Source: Echinicola pacifica DSM 19836 (lineage in GTDB: Bacteria; Bacteroidota; Bacteroidia; Cytophagales; Cyclobacteriaceae). From it: DNA of 64,000 bases. A model generated the notes under the pieces. It searched no databases and was not told where the DNA came from. It worked only from the letters and a program-made list of their open reading frames with translations. Position 1 is the first letter of the stretch. Each line of letters opens with the position of its first letter. Location: positions 362,930 through 426,929 of the forward strand of contig NZ_KB890750.1 in the NCBI RefSeq assembly GCF_000373245.1. Direction: 5' to 3'. This document shows, in pieces, positions 1 to 9,237 of this stretch. A program made the position numbers and the translations under genes.

Positions 1-2989
1 TATTGATCGTGATATTGCCAGTATTTTCTACCGCAATGGTATAAGTGATTTCTTCTCCTACCTCATCATAAGATCCTAGTGTTGACGTTTTTAGGACGGT
101 AATTTTTGGCGTTTGAGAGGCATTTATTGTTTCATCATCCTCAGAATTATAAGGATCACCATTTGGATCATCTCCCGTCACTGTGGCTAGGTTGGAAATA
201 CTTCCATTGTCTATATCTTCCTGTGTCACAGTATAGGTGGTGGTCAGCAGAATGAGTTCGCCAGCGTCGAGCACCTCTATGGTCTCTGTATAGCCTGTAA
301 GGGGATCGACCACCTCTACATCGTTCAAAGAGACATTCCCATTGTTCTGGACATATAGGGTATAGGTAATCACCTCTCCTACCTCACTATAGCCACTTTG
401 ATCCGAAACTTTCACTATACGTATGGAAGGATCCTGCACTGCCGGGATCGTAATCTCATCTGTGACATCCACCAAGTCTCCTCCGGCAGGGGTACCAGAA
501 GCGGTAGCCGTATTGGTAAAGGAGCCATTATTCATATCGTCCTGCGTCACCACATGGGTAGCAGAATAGATCCAAGTCTCCCCGGGAGCCATAATATCAT
601 CTACCCCCTGATCGCCACTTATATAAGTGGGCCCGGTGGTGGCCTGTGGATCAGAAATAAGCACCTCACTGATGGATACATTTCCTGTATTGGTGATTTC
701 AATGGTGTATTCCAGAGTTTGTCCTACGGAATTATAGTTGATTTCATCCGTACCCTTAGTGATGGTCCATTCGGGAGTTTGCACCGCAGGTACGGTCTCA
801 TCTTCCGAAGCATCAGGCAGGTCTCCACCTGCGGGAGTGCCTGAAGCAGTGGCAGTATTGGTATAGCTTCCTGCATCGATATCTGCTTGGGTGACGGTAT
901 AGCTCGCCGTATAAGTCCAGGCTTCTCCCACATCCATGCTATTATTAGAATTGCTATCTCCTGAGGAATAGTTGGGACCTACGCTAGCACCTGGATCAAG
1001 GATCGCAATATCATCTATGGAAACATTCCCCGTGTTTGTCACCACGATTTGGTAATCGATGACATCCCCCGGAGAGGAGTATTCCAAGGCATCGGTAGCC
1101 GTCTTACTTATGTCCCATGAGGGGTTCTGGATGGCAGGAATCGTCTCATCGTCGGAGGCATCGGGTAGTGTTCCACCAGCTGGATCACCAGAAGCAGTAG
1201 CCGTATTTTGGTATTGCCCATTATCTATATCCTCCTGGCTCACGGTATAGCTTACCTCATAATTCCAGGTTTCACCTACATCCAGAATAGAATTACCATT
1301 ATCATCACCTGAAATAAGCTGCGGTGCGGCATCAGCTCCAGCATCGCTTAGCTGTACGTCCGAAATGGAGACATTCCCTGTATTGCTAAGGCTAATATCA
1401 TAGTTGAGCGTTTCTCCTGGATTGGTATAGTTATTCGGGTTAGTCGTGGAGGTTTTGGTTAGGGTCCATGAAGGCTGCTGATCGGCATCGACTACTTCAT
1501 TTGCCGTGGCGGTATCCAGTTCGCCTCCTGCGGGGCTGCCATCTGCACTTGCATTATTGGTAAATTCGCCGCGGTCCACATCTTCCTGAGTCACGGTATA
1601 GCTACCGGTATAGGTCCATATTTCCCCCACTTCCAGAATCTGATTATTATTGGTATCCCCTGAGCTGTAATCGGGACCTGTACTAAGATCCGGATCATTT
1701 AGAACCAAGTCTGAGATGGATACATTTCCGGTATTGCTAAGGGTAAACTCATAGCTAAGTTCCTGTCCGGGACTGGTGTATTCGCTGGGGTTGCTGGTGC
1801 TTTCCTTGGTGAGCACCATGGCCGGAGACTGCTGAGCGGGCACAGTGGCCGAGTCTTCTTCCGGGTCCAAATTTCCCGCGAGGGGATCACCATTTATCTG
1901 GACGCTGTTGGTAATGCTTCCATTGTCAATATCGGACTGGCTCACCGTATATTCTGCCGAATAGGTCCAGGTTTCTCCCGGATTTAGGATTCCATCTGAA
2001 TTACTATCTCCCGAGACAAGAGTGGGAGCTTCATCTGCCAGGTCATCGCTTAGCTGAACTTCACTGATATTTACATTACCAGTATTGGCCACTTTGATTT
2101 GGAAGGATACCGATTCGCCAGGGCTAGTATAGTTAGGGCTTGTAGAGGACTTGTCCACCGTCCAGGAGGGATTTGCTACCGGGTTGATGGAATTGGAGGC
2201 CTCATTATCTGAGCTGTCGGGATCTTCTTCATTCAAGGAGCTGATTTCAACACTATTTTCATAGGTGACGGATCCATCCAGTGGTTGTAATACGAGTAAT
2301 TTCAGATTTAATGTCGCAGAGGCTCCAGCTCCAAGACTAGCAATATTCCACTGCCTATTACTTTGGTTGATATTTCCCACACTGGCATTTGCAGAGCTGT
2401 ATTGAAACCCGGATCCAAAGTCATCTTGGATGAGGATATTGGTAGCAGTGGAAGGGCCATCATTCGTTACGGTGATCGTAAAAGTAACGATATCTCCAAT
2501 GGCCGGACTGGCATTGGATACACTTTGGACGATGGATACTGAGGAAACCGCTATCGGTCGGATGTTTACTGTGGAGGTATTGTCAGCGGGGTTTTCATCT
2601 TCTTGATTGGAAGATATGCTGGCACTGTTTTGATATTCCCCTGAAGGGTTTACCGTAGCGACAATCTCCAAGGTGGTACTATTGGTTTGTCGCAGCACAC
2701 CTATCCCCCATTGACCGGTGGATGGATCGTAACTTCCGCCGCCATTATCCGAGACATAGGTATATCCTGAGGGAAGAAGGTCATCGACCACCACGCCGGT
2801 GGCTATGATAAACCCTATATTTGAGGCCTCAAGGCTGAAGGTAATTTGATCCCCGACCTGAGGCCTTGCTGAATCAGCAGTAAGGCTAATTTTCAGGTCA
2901 TTAGTTGCTGATTGAGAATAGGCCAAATGAATGCAGGCCATGCTGAGAATCAGAAAAAAAAATAGAAATTTTTGACGCACCAAAGTCAT
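1..2989 (-). CDS. Secreted tandem-repeat surface protein (DUF11/DUF7507-like), 3' end outside window
   Basis: The reading frame starts at the ATG at 2989 and stays open to the left edge, so about 996 N-terminal residues are visible and the C-terminus is missing. A signal peptide (hydrophobic FLFFFLILSMACIHLAYS, then Q) opens the protein. Two DUF11-type beta-sandwich domains follow (about residues 25-260, with phrases such as VGDQITFSLEASNIG). After them come tandem units of about 107-117 residues with a repeated NTGNVSISD strand, an EF-hand-like loop (GDSNSDGILNPGETW) and a TYTVTQxDIDNGSxTNxA segment; these match the DUF7507 / conserved repeat family. Such proteins are stalks or adhesins on the cell surface and in Bacteroidetes often end in a T9SS or gliding-motility C-terminal domain, which cannot be seen here. 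The ligand is unknown. Confidence 0.85.
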   Translation of the reverse strand, partial: MTLVRQKFLFFFLILSMACIHLAYSQSATNDLKISLTADSARPQVGDQITFSLEASNIGFIIATGVVVDDLLPSGYTYVSDNGGGSYDPSTGQWGIGVLRQTNSTTLEIVATVNPSGEYQNSASISSNQEDENPADNTSTVNIRPIAVSSVSIVQSVSNASPAIGDIVTFTITVTNDGPSTATNILIQDDFGSGFQYSSANASVGNINQSNRQWNIASLGAGASATLNLKLLVLQPLDGSVTYENSVEISSLNEEDPDSSDNEASNSINPVANPSWTVDKSSTSPNYTSPGESVSFQIKVANTGNVNISEVQLSDDLADEAPTLVSGDSNSDGILNPGETWTYSAEYTVSQSDIDNGSITNSVQINGDPLAGNLDPEEDSATVPAQQSPAMVLTKESTSNPSEYTSPGQELSYEFTLSNTGNVSISDLVLNDPDLSTGPDYSSGDTNNNQILEVGEIWTYTGSYTVTQEDVDRGEFTNNASADGSPAGGELDTATANEVVDADQQPSWTLTKTSTTNPNNYTNPGETLNYDISLSNTGNVSISDVQLSDAGADAAPQLISGDDNGNSILDVGETWNYEVSYTVSQEDIDNGQYQNTATASGDPAGGTLPDASDDETIPAIQNPSWDISKTATDALEYSSPGDVIDYQIVVTNTGNVSIDDIAILDPGASVGPNYSSGDSNSNNSMDVGEAWTYTASYTVTQADIDAGSYTNTATASGTPAGGDLPDASEDETVPAVQTPEWTITKGTDEINYNSVGQTLEYTIEITNTGNVSISEVLISDPQATTGPTYISGDQGVDDIMAPGETWIYSATHVVTQDDMNNGSFTNTATASGTPAGGDLVDVTDEITIPAVQDPSIRIVKVSDQSGYSEVGEVITYTLYVQNNGNVSLNDVEVVDPLTGYTETIEVLDAGELILLTTTYTVTQEDIDNGSISNLATVTGDDPNGDPYNSEDDETINASQTPKITVLKTSTLGSYDEVGEEITYTIAVENTGNITIN
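12..2210 (-). repeat. Tandem coding repeat, about 321-351 bp period
   Basis: The same block (reverse complement of NTGNVSI) recurs with anchors at about 12, 333, 678, 1023, 1371, 1722 and 2073. Spacings are 321, 345, 345, 348, 351 and 351 bp, all multiples of three, so the reading frame is preserved. The units have diverged at DNA level but keep the calcium-loop-like segment, which suggests old duplication with selection rather than very recent expansion. Confidence 0.85.
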
Positions 2990-3849
2990 AGTGTTTAATG
3001 AATTAATTGAAGCCTATGCCCCTTACTATTCCTAGCAGGATGACACTGCTTCCTTCCGTTGATAGTTATACAATTCTAATCTTTCAAAAAAGACCTTTTG
3101 GATCTTAGCGGTACTTGGTATTTTTTACTGTTGATAGCGTAAGATTTTATCAGGTTTTCACCAGAAATCAGTTTTTATAAAGGGATTTTAACAATCTTCC
3201 AATAAAAATTCACATAAAAAAAAATGGAACAATATTCCTTGGGCATTTTCGTTGAAAATTGGCAAAATACCCCTCATATTGCATCCATCCCTTCATTTAT
3301 ATTCCCGCCTTCCCCTCATTTATCACTAGTATTCTCGACAAAATCAGGTCAATTCACCTATTCAAATTGGCAATCCTAAATAATAATTCGTATATTTTTT
3401 AGGAGTTATTTCAGTACATATTACCAAGAACCTTCAATAAAAGTAAGGAATAATTTCTAATTGAAAAGTCATATTATGTTTTGAAAAAGTATTATAAGTC
3501 TTAATTAGTGATTTTTTAACATAAAAAAATCAAACTATTAAGAAAAATATATACATATTTATAAGTACAAAATACATATTTCCTGAGCTTAAAGAATTCT
3601 ATTCTCACAAAATGATTCGATAAATCCTCAAGAAAATTTAGGTAAAAAGAACTAGGCCCCATTCATAGGGCAAAACCACGCTATGGCAAGTAAAAAATCC
3701 TAATTGCCTTAAAACAAATGAATAGTAGGAATTAATGAATTATTGACATAAAACTAATTTGATTCTTATAGAAGGAATAGGTTTCCTTAAGATTACCAAA
3801 ACTGAAAAACATATCTGAGTTCCTTTTTATAACTTAAAATACCTTTGGT
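2990..3849. other. AT-rich intergenic region between divergent genes
   Basis: No convincing gene is present in these 860 bases. The region must hold the promoters of the leftward repeat protein and the rightward AraC gene. A direct repeat ATACATATTT occurs at 3551-3560 and 3572-3581, exactly 21 bp start to start. I found no clear TTG-N19/20-TAnnTTTG promoter; a TACCTTTG at 3840 is too close to the 3850 start to serve as one. Confidence 0.5.
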
Positions 3850-5055
3850 ATGAGCCACTCTTTTACTGCTTTATTGATTACCCAAGCACTTGCTATCACC
3901 GCAGGAATATTGACTATAGCCATATTATGGGTATTTACCAATACAGAAAATAAACATAGAAGATACCTTGGGGTGGCTTTTGTTTCCCTTATCATCAGCT
4001 TGGTCGTAAGCCAGCTCACTCATTCCAATTTGCTGTATTTCACGCCTCAGCTCCTCCCCTTTGCACTCCTATCCTTATTAGTTTTCATACCTTTTTCCTA
4101 TTTATATATCCGCTCTGTCCTAAGCAACCAGTCCCTTTCTACTAAGGACTTTATTCATTTTTTACCCTTTGTATTATACCTGCTCAATGTCACTCCATTC
4201 TTTCTCCTGGATCATGCAGGTCAGCAAGGGGTGGTTCAGCTGATGATGGAGCAAAATAATCCGATTCAGTTCCTAAATTATTCCTTTATACCCGTTCCCG
4301 TGGAGGGATTATTACTCCTGTTTCATATCATTTTTGCTTTTTATTGGCTTGGCCAACTGCGTTTGATTATTGGATACCTTCAGGAGGATACGAATGATAA
4401 AAACAAGGTCAGCAAGTCCATGGTGAATTGGTTGTATTTTTATGCTGGAATGCAATTTATTCTATTTTACCCTTACCTGATCCATTGCACCAACCTTATA
4501 GGTAATAATACCTTAGGAATGGTTTATCAAACCACTGGCGCCCTATTTGTATTAATATGTACAGGTTATCTATTTGCCCAACCAAAGCTCCTATACGGAC
4601 TTGGAGATATGATAATCTCAGCAGATAATTTGGAAACTGTGATGGTGATCGAGGCAGATTCACCCAAATTAAAAGTGGAAAACACCAAGTATTTATCTCA
4701 AGATAAAGTAATAGAATTGGATCAAAAGCTTACGCTTCATATTGAACAGAATACTCCTTATCTCAATCAGGGATACAATCTCAAAAACCTGGCAGAGGAC
4801 CTCGATGTTCCTTTATATATACTAAGCTCCTTTATCAATAAGGAAAAAGGCCTTAATTTCAACGACTTTCTGAATAAATATAGGATAGAACATTGCAAGC
4901 AAATTATCTATAAAGGAGGCTGGAAGAGCATTACCCTAGAAGCCCTAGGCTATGACTGTGGATTCTCAAATAGAAATTCTTTCACTTCGGCTTTCAAAAA
5001 ATGGGCTGGTCAGACCCCCTCTGAATTCATCAAAAATCAGGAGAAAACAGCCTGA
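3850..5055 (+). CDS. Membrane-bound AraC-family transcriptional regulator
   Basis: This 401-residue protein has an N-terminal half of about seven hydrophobic segments (residues about 5-250) and a C-terminal AraC-type double helix-turn-helix (about 295-395). The second HTH contains the conserved pattern ITLEALGYDCGFSNRNSFTSAFKKWAGQTPSEF. The architecture is common in Bacteroidetes, where a membrane sensor half is joined to a DNA-binding half; the signal is not known. The next gene encodes a similar membrane half without DNA-binding domain, which may be a partner or modulator (inference). The ATG start directly precedes the first membrane segment. Confidence 0.85.
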   Translation: MSHSFTALLITQALAITAGILTIAILWVFTNTENKHRRYLGVAFVSLIISLVVSQLTHSNLLYFTPQLLPFALLSLLVFIPFSYLYIRSVLSNQSLSTKDFIHFLPFVLYLLNVTPFFLLDHAGQQGVVQLMMEQNNPIQFLNYSFIPVPVEGLLLLFHIIFAFYWLGQLRLIIGYLQEDTNDKNKVSKSMVNWLYFYAGMQFILFYPYLIHCTNLIGNNTLGMVYQTTGALFVLICTGYLFAQPKLLYGLGDMIISADNLETVMVIEADSPKLKVENTKYLSQDKVIELDQKLTLHIEQNTPYLNQGYNLKNLAEDLDVPLYILSSFINKEKGLNFNDFLNKYRIEHCKQIIYKGGWKSITLEALGYDCGFSNRNSFTSAFKKWAGQTPSEFIKNQEKTA

Positions 5056-5446
5056 TACCTTTATCCTCTGCGTCTTAGAAGGTCGGAAGTGACCTTGATA
5101 GACATATTAATTGATATCATAATAGCTTCTATAGCTCCTAAGGTATATTTGATATCATTATTCATACCCATTATTTTTCTCCACGGCCCCGTACAAACGG
5201 TCCATTTTCGCATTCCATTTCTTAATTACGCCAGTTTTCTGTCTCAGAGTAGGAAACCGATTTTAGGGTTAGGTCTTTAAGGCAGAACCTATCGATTTTA
5301 GGCAATCTTTCGTTTGGCCTGTTAGGTTCATAATATTTGGCAACATTTTCATCTTTTATGGCAGACCTAGACCAAATAATAAGTAAGATTACATCATAAT
5401 TTCAGTCTTTCCACAAAACGAATATCTTTTTCACATTGACTAAACC
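5056..5446. other. Intergenic region, no recognised feature
   Basis: These 391 bases between the AraC gene and its HTH-less relative have no recognisable terminator. A 63-codon open frame at 5089-5280 has no protein-like features and I do not call it a gene. Confidence 0.5.
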
Positions 5447-6175
5447 ATGATAGATATAGGTGTCATTTCCTATTATATTCACCTGATTGCAGCATTCACC
5501 GCCGCTGCAATAGCGGTAGTTCTATGGTTTTTTCCCTCACAAATCTTCACCAAGCTACAGTCCAGGAGACTTTTTGCGGCCACCTTCATTTGTATCTTTC
5601 TTATTCAATTACTATGTTTTTATAATTACTTTCCTGATCCTTATGGAGGATTATCTAAGGAAGAAATTGTCTATATCCTGCCCCTATTGAGTCTCTTTTT
5701 CTCCTTGTATTATATTTATTTCCAGTCTCTTACCGGGCCTATAAGCTTAGGGCACGTCTGGTTAAATTTACTTACCACCATATTAATATTACTACTTTGT
5801 GTTTCTTCGCTTCCCTTTCAATACCCTTCGCTGATTTTAGCGATACAAATGCTTACCAGCTATAAGGTATTCCACGATTATTTCCGCACGCTGGGGATTT
5901 TAAGAAAAAAGGGCTTGCTAAAAATCAATTCTGAATGGAGCAATTATACTCGGTTTACCTTGAAGATTTTGCCATGGCTTACCCTTCCTTTATTGGTCCA
6001 ACTGATATTTTACCATATCAACTTTATCCAAAACACGGTCATTCTCTTAGTGCTTTCATCGACCTTATTTCTCCTTACTATTGTACTGTTATTTTATCCC
6101 TATCTGCTGTTTGGATTGGGTCGTATTCCGCGCAATTCACACTTTAAAAAACAAGGCTTTACGCCTCCTAAATAA
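5447..6175 (+). CDS. Seven-TM-type membrane protein, HTH-less relative of AraC sensor half
   Basis: The 242-residue product is almost entirely hydrophobic with six to seven predicted membrane segments. It ends in a segment (YPYLLFGLGRIPRN) that resembles the linker of the preceding AraC protein (FAQPKLLYGLGDMI), just where that protein continues into its DNA-binding part. After the stop at 6173-6175 I see no HTH coding in any frame, so this is either a naturally short relative or an old truncation. The gene is intact with an ATG start. A role as partner of the upstream regulator is inference. Confidence 0.7.
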   Translation: MIDIGVISYYIHLIAAFTAAAIAVVLWFFPSQIFTKLQSRRLFAATFICIFLIQLLCFYNYFPDPYGGLSKEEIVYILPLLSLFFSLYYIYFQSLTGPISLGHVWLNLLTTILILLLCVSSLPFQYPSLILAIQMLTSYKVFHDYFRTLGILRKKGLLKINSEWSNYTRFTLKILPWLTLPLLVQLIFYHINFIQNTVILLVLSSTLFLLTIVLLFYPYLLFGLGRIPRNSHFKKQGFTPPK

Positions 6176-6601
6176 GTAGAATGGGCATTTTATAAATAGT
6201 AAGATCAAAAGAAAATACAGTAATAATACTTTGACTTTCTAAGTGATAATTAAAAATTTCATTATTTTTGACTTCAATTTTGCAGTTTTAATGCTCGATA
6301 GCTAATAACTATTTGACTATCAAATGTTAATAAAAACCAACCTATTATTTTTAATGCATTAATAATCGTGATAAATGGCATTTTGAACCAATTCAACAAG
6401 TAAAAAACTCCCTGTACTCCCCAGAATCAGTGAATGTTCTGGTAAATAATGGCCAAAATCTATAAATATTGGCAGGTGAACAGGGCTTATCCATAGATGC
6501 TAAGCTTTTTACTTACTATCTTACTTTAAATAAATTAAAATAGAATTAAAACTAGGAGGATGTGCCGGGCATATTTTCTTTTAGGACCAAAAATTACAAA
6601 C
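6176..6601. other. AT-rich intergenic / promoter region
   Basis: These 426 bases precede the envelope gene run at 6602-12816 and presumably hold its promoter. A perfect palindrome TTAATGCATTAA lies at 6351-6362, within chance expectation. I did not find a convincing TAnnTTTG element with a correctly spaced TTG. Confidence 0.4.
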
Positions 6602-7333
6602 ATGAAAAAAACGTTCTTAGTACTTCTGAGCATTATAATTCCATTTATTGGATCGGCTCAGGAAAAGAAAATTGATTCCACTGCCGTATTTATTTTAGAT
6701 CATATGTCTGAGGTAATCGGCCAGTTGGAATCTTGCAGATATCAGATTACCACCTCCATGGATCATCCTTCCACAGAGGTGGAATATGAAAAGGATTTTA
6801 CTGAAAGCGAAGTTTTCTTGCAAGGTCCGGACAAACTTCTTATTCATTCGAAAGGAAAACATGGTCATCGTGGATTCTACTATGATGGTGAATTATTTAC
6901 CCATTATTCGTACAGCGAAAACAATTATACCACGGTGGAAGCGCCATCCACTATCATTTCTATGATAGACACCATCAACAGCCAATATGGTGTTGACTTC
7001 CCTGCCGCTGACTTCTTCTACCCTACCTTCACCGATGATCTTTTAGAAAATTTCGACAAATTAGTTTTTCTAGGAAACAAATATGTAGAGGGCAAAGACT
7101 GCTTCCACATAGCGGCTACTAATGACAAGCTGAATGTACAGCTTTGGGTGGCGAATGACGCCATGAATATGCCGGTAAAAATGCTGATCATCCATAATGA
7201 CCAGCCTCACTCCCCCCAATATGAAGCCACCTTTACTTCATGGGAGTTCAATCCTGTATTGCCCACTTCGATTTTCTCTTTTACGCCACCTCCAGGAGCA
7301 AGGTTAATCGCAATTTTACCAAAAAAACACTGA
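6602..7333 (+). CDS. DUF2092 family periplasmic protein
   Basis: I place the start at the ATG at 6602, 14 codons inside the longer frame from 6560, because it opens a standard signal peptide (MKKTFLVLLSIIIPFIGSAQ). The 243-residue product matches the DUF2092 family: a LolA/LppX-like half-barrel fold expected in the periplasm, with the typical DKLLIHSKGKHGHRGFYYDG and LGNKYVEGKDCFHI segments. Members probably bind lipid or hydrophobic ligands by analogy with LolA (inference). It is followed after 7 bp by the DUF6515 gene, so the two are surely co-transcribed. Confidence 0.75.
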   Translation: MKKTFLVLLSIIIPFIGSAQEKKIDSTAVFILDHMSEVIGQLESCRYQITTSMDHPSTEVEYEKDFTESEVFLQGPDKLLIHSKGKHGHRGFYYDGELFTHYSYSENNYTTVEAPSTIISMIDTINSQYGVDFPAADFFYPTFTDDLLENFDKLVFLGNKYVEGKDCFHIAATNDKLNVQLWVANDAMNMPVKMLIIHNDQPHSPQYEATFTSWEFNPVLPTSIFSFTPPPGARLIAILPKKH

Positions 7334-7340
7334 TTTAGAT

Positions 7341-8297
7341 ATGAAGAAATACACGAATAAATCTATATATATAGCCTTATCATTAGCTATACTTGCCCTG
7401 CTGGCAATGCCAATGGAAAGTCAGGCCCAGCGTCTCAGACATGGCGGCGGCGGAGGCGGAGGAGCTGCTCGTAGTACAGCGGCTGCAAGACCATCCGGAG
7501 GAAGAACGATCAATGGTGGAGCGGTAAGATCCCAGCAGAGAACTTCCAGCTTCCAACAGCATAATACCTCTACCGCCAATAGAGGTAGCAATATCAAAAC
7601 CAATAACACGAAAAATTCCAATAGTCGTCTCTCTGAGGTTAAGGGAAATAACAATAAAATTGGCGGCGGTCATAATTCCGTAAATATTGACAATAGCAAG
7701 AATGTAAATGTCAATGTGAGTGGTAATAAAGTGAAAACGCATAATAGAAGTACAGTGGTAAGGAGAAATCCTCGACCATATGCGCGTCCTCCTTATCACT
7801 ATGGTCATTATAGATTCTATAGTTACCATCCTTATTATTATCACCCTTACCGTCCATTCTACTGGGGTCCTGTATGGCATCCATGGGGCTTCTTTATCGC
7901 TTCTCTAGCCACCACAGCAGTCATCATCTCTATAGAAAATCAGCAATATCACTATGATCAGGGGGTATTCTATGCCCAAAGCAATGGTGGATACACCGTG
8001 GTGGAAGCTCCTGCTGGTGCCACCGTCACCACCATCCCTAGCGGGGCTGAGAATGTCACCGTCAATGAAACTAATAATTATTATTATGGAGGTACCTATT
8101 ATGAGAAATCTGGTGACGGCTATACAGTCGTTCCTCCTACCTCTGGTACCGTGGTAACTAACCTTCCGGAAGGTGCTGAGGAAGTAAAAGTAGGTGATCA
8201 AACTTATGTAAAGTATGGTGACACCTACTATCAGCCCGTACAGGTGGATGGCAAAGATAAATATGAAGTAGCCGACGTACAGGAAGACGATAATTAA
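7341..8297 (+). CDS. DUF6515 family secreted protein
   Basis: The 318-residue product has a signal peptide (cleavage after SQAQ, about residue 30), a glycine-rich patch, and an Asn-rich low-complexity segment (about residues 75-130). A His/Tyr/Pro-rich stretch (about 150-180, YHPYYYHPYRPFYWGP) is followed by a hydrophobic segment ASLATTAVIISI and two or three repeats of the form YYxxGDGYTVVxxPxGxxVxxLPxGAexV, typical of DUF6515. The repeat style is shared by proteins thought to sit in or on the envelope; the molecular role is unknown. The gene is coupled to the DUF2092 gene upstream and closed by a strong hairpin terminator downstream. Confidence 0.75.
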   Translation: MKKYTNKSIYIALSLAILALLAMPMESQAQRLRHGGGGGGGAARSTAAARPSGGRTINGGAVRSQQRTSSFQQHNTSTANRGSNIKTNNTKNSNSRLSEVKGNNNKIGGGHNSVNIDNSKNVNVNVSGNKVKTHNRSTVVRRNPRPYARPPYHYGHYRFYSYHPYYYHPYRPFYWGPVWHPWGFFIASLATTAVIISIENQQYHYDQGVFYAQSNGGYTVVEAPAGATVTTIPSGAENVTVNETNNYYYGGTYYEKSGDGYTVVPPTSGTVVTNLPEGAEEVKVGDQTYVKYGDTYYQPVQVDGKDKYEVADVQEDDN

Positions 8298-8317
8298 GTC
8301 CTTTTATTCAGCATTGA

Positions 8318-8357
8318 AAGAGGTGCATGTCCACCAGCATGCACCTCTTATTATTTT
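8318..8357 (+). terminator. Rho-independent terminator after DUF6515 gene
   Basis: A perfect 12-bp stem (AAGAGGTGCATG at 8318-8329 and CATGCACCTCTT at 8338-8349) with an 8-nt loop is followed by a T-rich stretch. It separates the DUF2092-DUF6515 pair from the downstream TPR gene. Confidence 0.85.
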
Positions 8358-8381
8358 TGATAGAACTAACCCAGAGCAATA

Positions 8382-9209
8382 ATGAAATATACATTTCTTT
8401 TCCTTGCCACTTTTATATTCTGCCTCTCCACGCCAGTCCTGGCACAAACCTTCACCATGGGGAAAAACTGCAAGGAGACCCTCGCTAGTGCCCAAAAACT
8501 CATGGATCAACAGCAATACAATGAGGCACTTACCCTGCTCAATACCTTCTCCTCAGACTGCAAAACCAAAGACGCTAAGGAACAAGGCGCGGTAATGAAA
8601 GCCGAAGCTTATAACCAGGTAGGGAACTATGATCAGGCCATCACTCAGGCGGATCTGGCGCTGAAAGTCACTAAAAACAGAAGTCTGGCCGCTCATTTTC
8701 AAAAAGGTATAGCCTTGCAGAAAACAGGCGATATACAGGGTTCACAAATGGAACTGAAAGAGGTCATCACACTGACTGAAAAAAATCAAAACACTCCTGA
8801 GCGAGCAAAAAACTATGCGCTCATGGCGAGGGTATATGATCAGCAGCTCATGGAGCAGGATTCGGCAGATTGGTACTTAGAAAAAGCCATCAGCCTGGAT
8901 CCATCAAACACCTCCTTCCTGATTCAAAAAGGTGATATGAAACTCTATCATGATGACTACCAAGGCGCCTATGCGGCATATGATCAAGCACTAGCCAAGG
9001 GTCATGATGCTCAGGAAGTTTATATCAGCAGGTCCAATACCGGCCTAAAGGAAGTGCAACAGAAATATGGCACCGATAAAACTCAGGACCTGCGCAAAAA
9101 GATGAGTGCAGAAGAAAAAACAAAACTTTGTAAGGATATCAATCAGGCACTGGAGCTGGGCTGGAGAGACATGAATATGGATATGTTCTCTGCTCTTATC
9201 TGCAAATAA
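8382..9209 (+). CDS. Secreted tetratricopeptide repeat protein
   Basis: The 275-residue product has a signal peptide (MKYTFLFLATFIFCLSTPVLAQ) and about five TPR-like helical pairs across residues 35-215, for example YNEALTLLNTF, GNYDQAITQADLAL and DDYQGAYAAYDQAL. TPR proteins in the periplasm act as scaffolds for envelope complexes. It lies 28 bp upstream of an OmpA-type lipoprotein gene and is probably transcribed with it. The exact partner is unknown. Confidence 0.8.
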   Translation: MKYTFLFLATFIFCLSTPVLAQTFTMGKNCKETLASAQKLMDQQQYNEALTLLNTFSSDCKTKDAKEQGAVMKAEAYNQVGNYDQAITQADLALKVTKNRSLAAHFQKGIALQKTGDIQGSQMELKEVITLTEKNQNTPERAKNYALMARVYDQQLMEQDSADWYLEKAISLDPSNTSFLIQKGDMKLYHDDYQGAYAAYDQALAKGHDAQEVYISRSNTGLKEVQQKYGTDKTQDLRKKMSAEEKTKLCKDINQALELGWRDMNMDMFSALICK

Positions 9210-9237
9210 AACATTTTTATATAAAACCAAGAATACC

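Noticed and set aside
3030-3065. GGAAGGAAGCAG on the minus strand, similar to the SRP RNA apical loop
   Set aside because: The pairing partner upstream and the rest of the SRP helix are absent.
5089-5280. 63-codon open frame after the AraC gene
   Set aside because: Lies in AT-rich spacer, has no recognisable domain and no start signal; probably random.
6100-6400. Frameshifted HTH continuation of the 5447-6175 gene
   Set aside because: No AraC-like HTH coding is visible in any forward frame after the stop, so no simple frameshift explains its absence.
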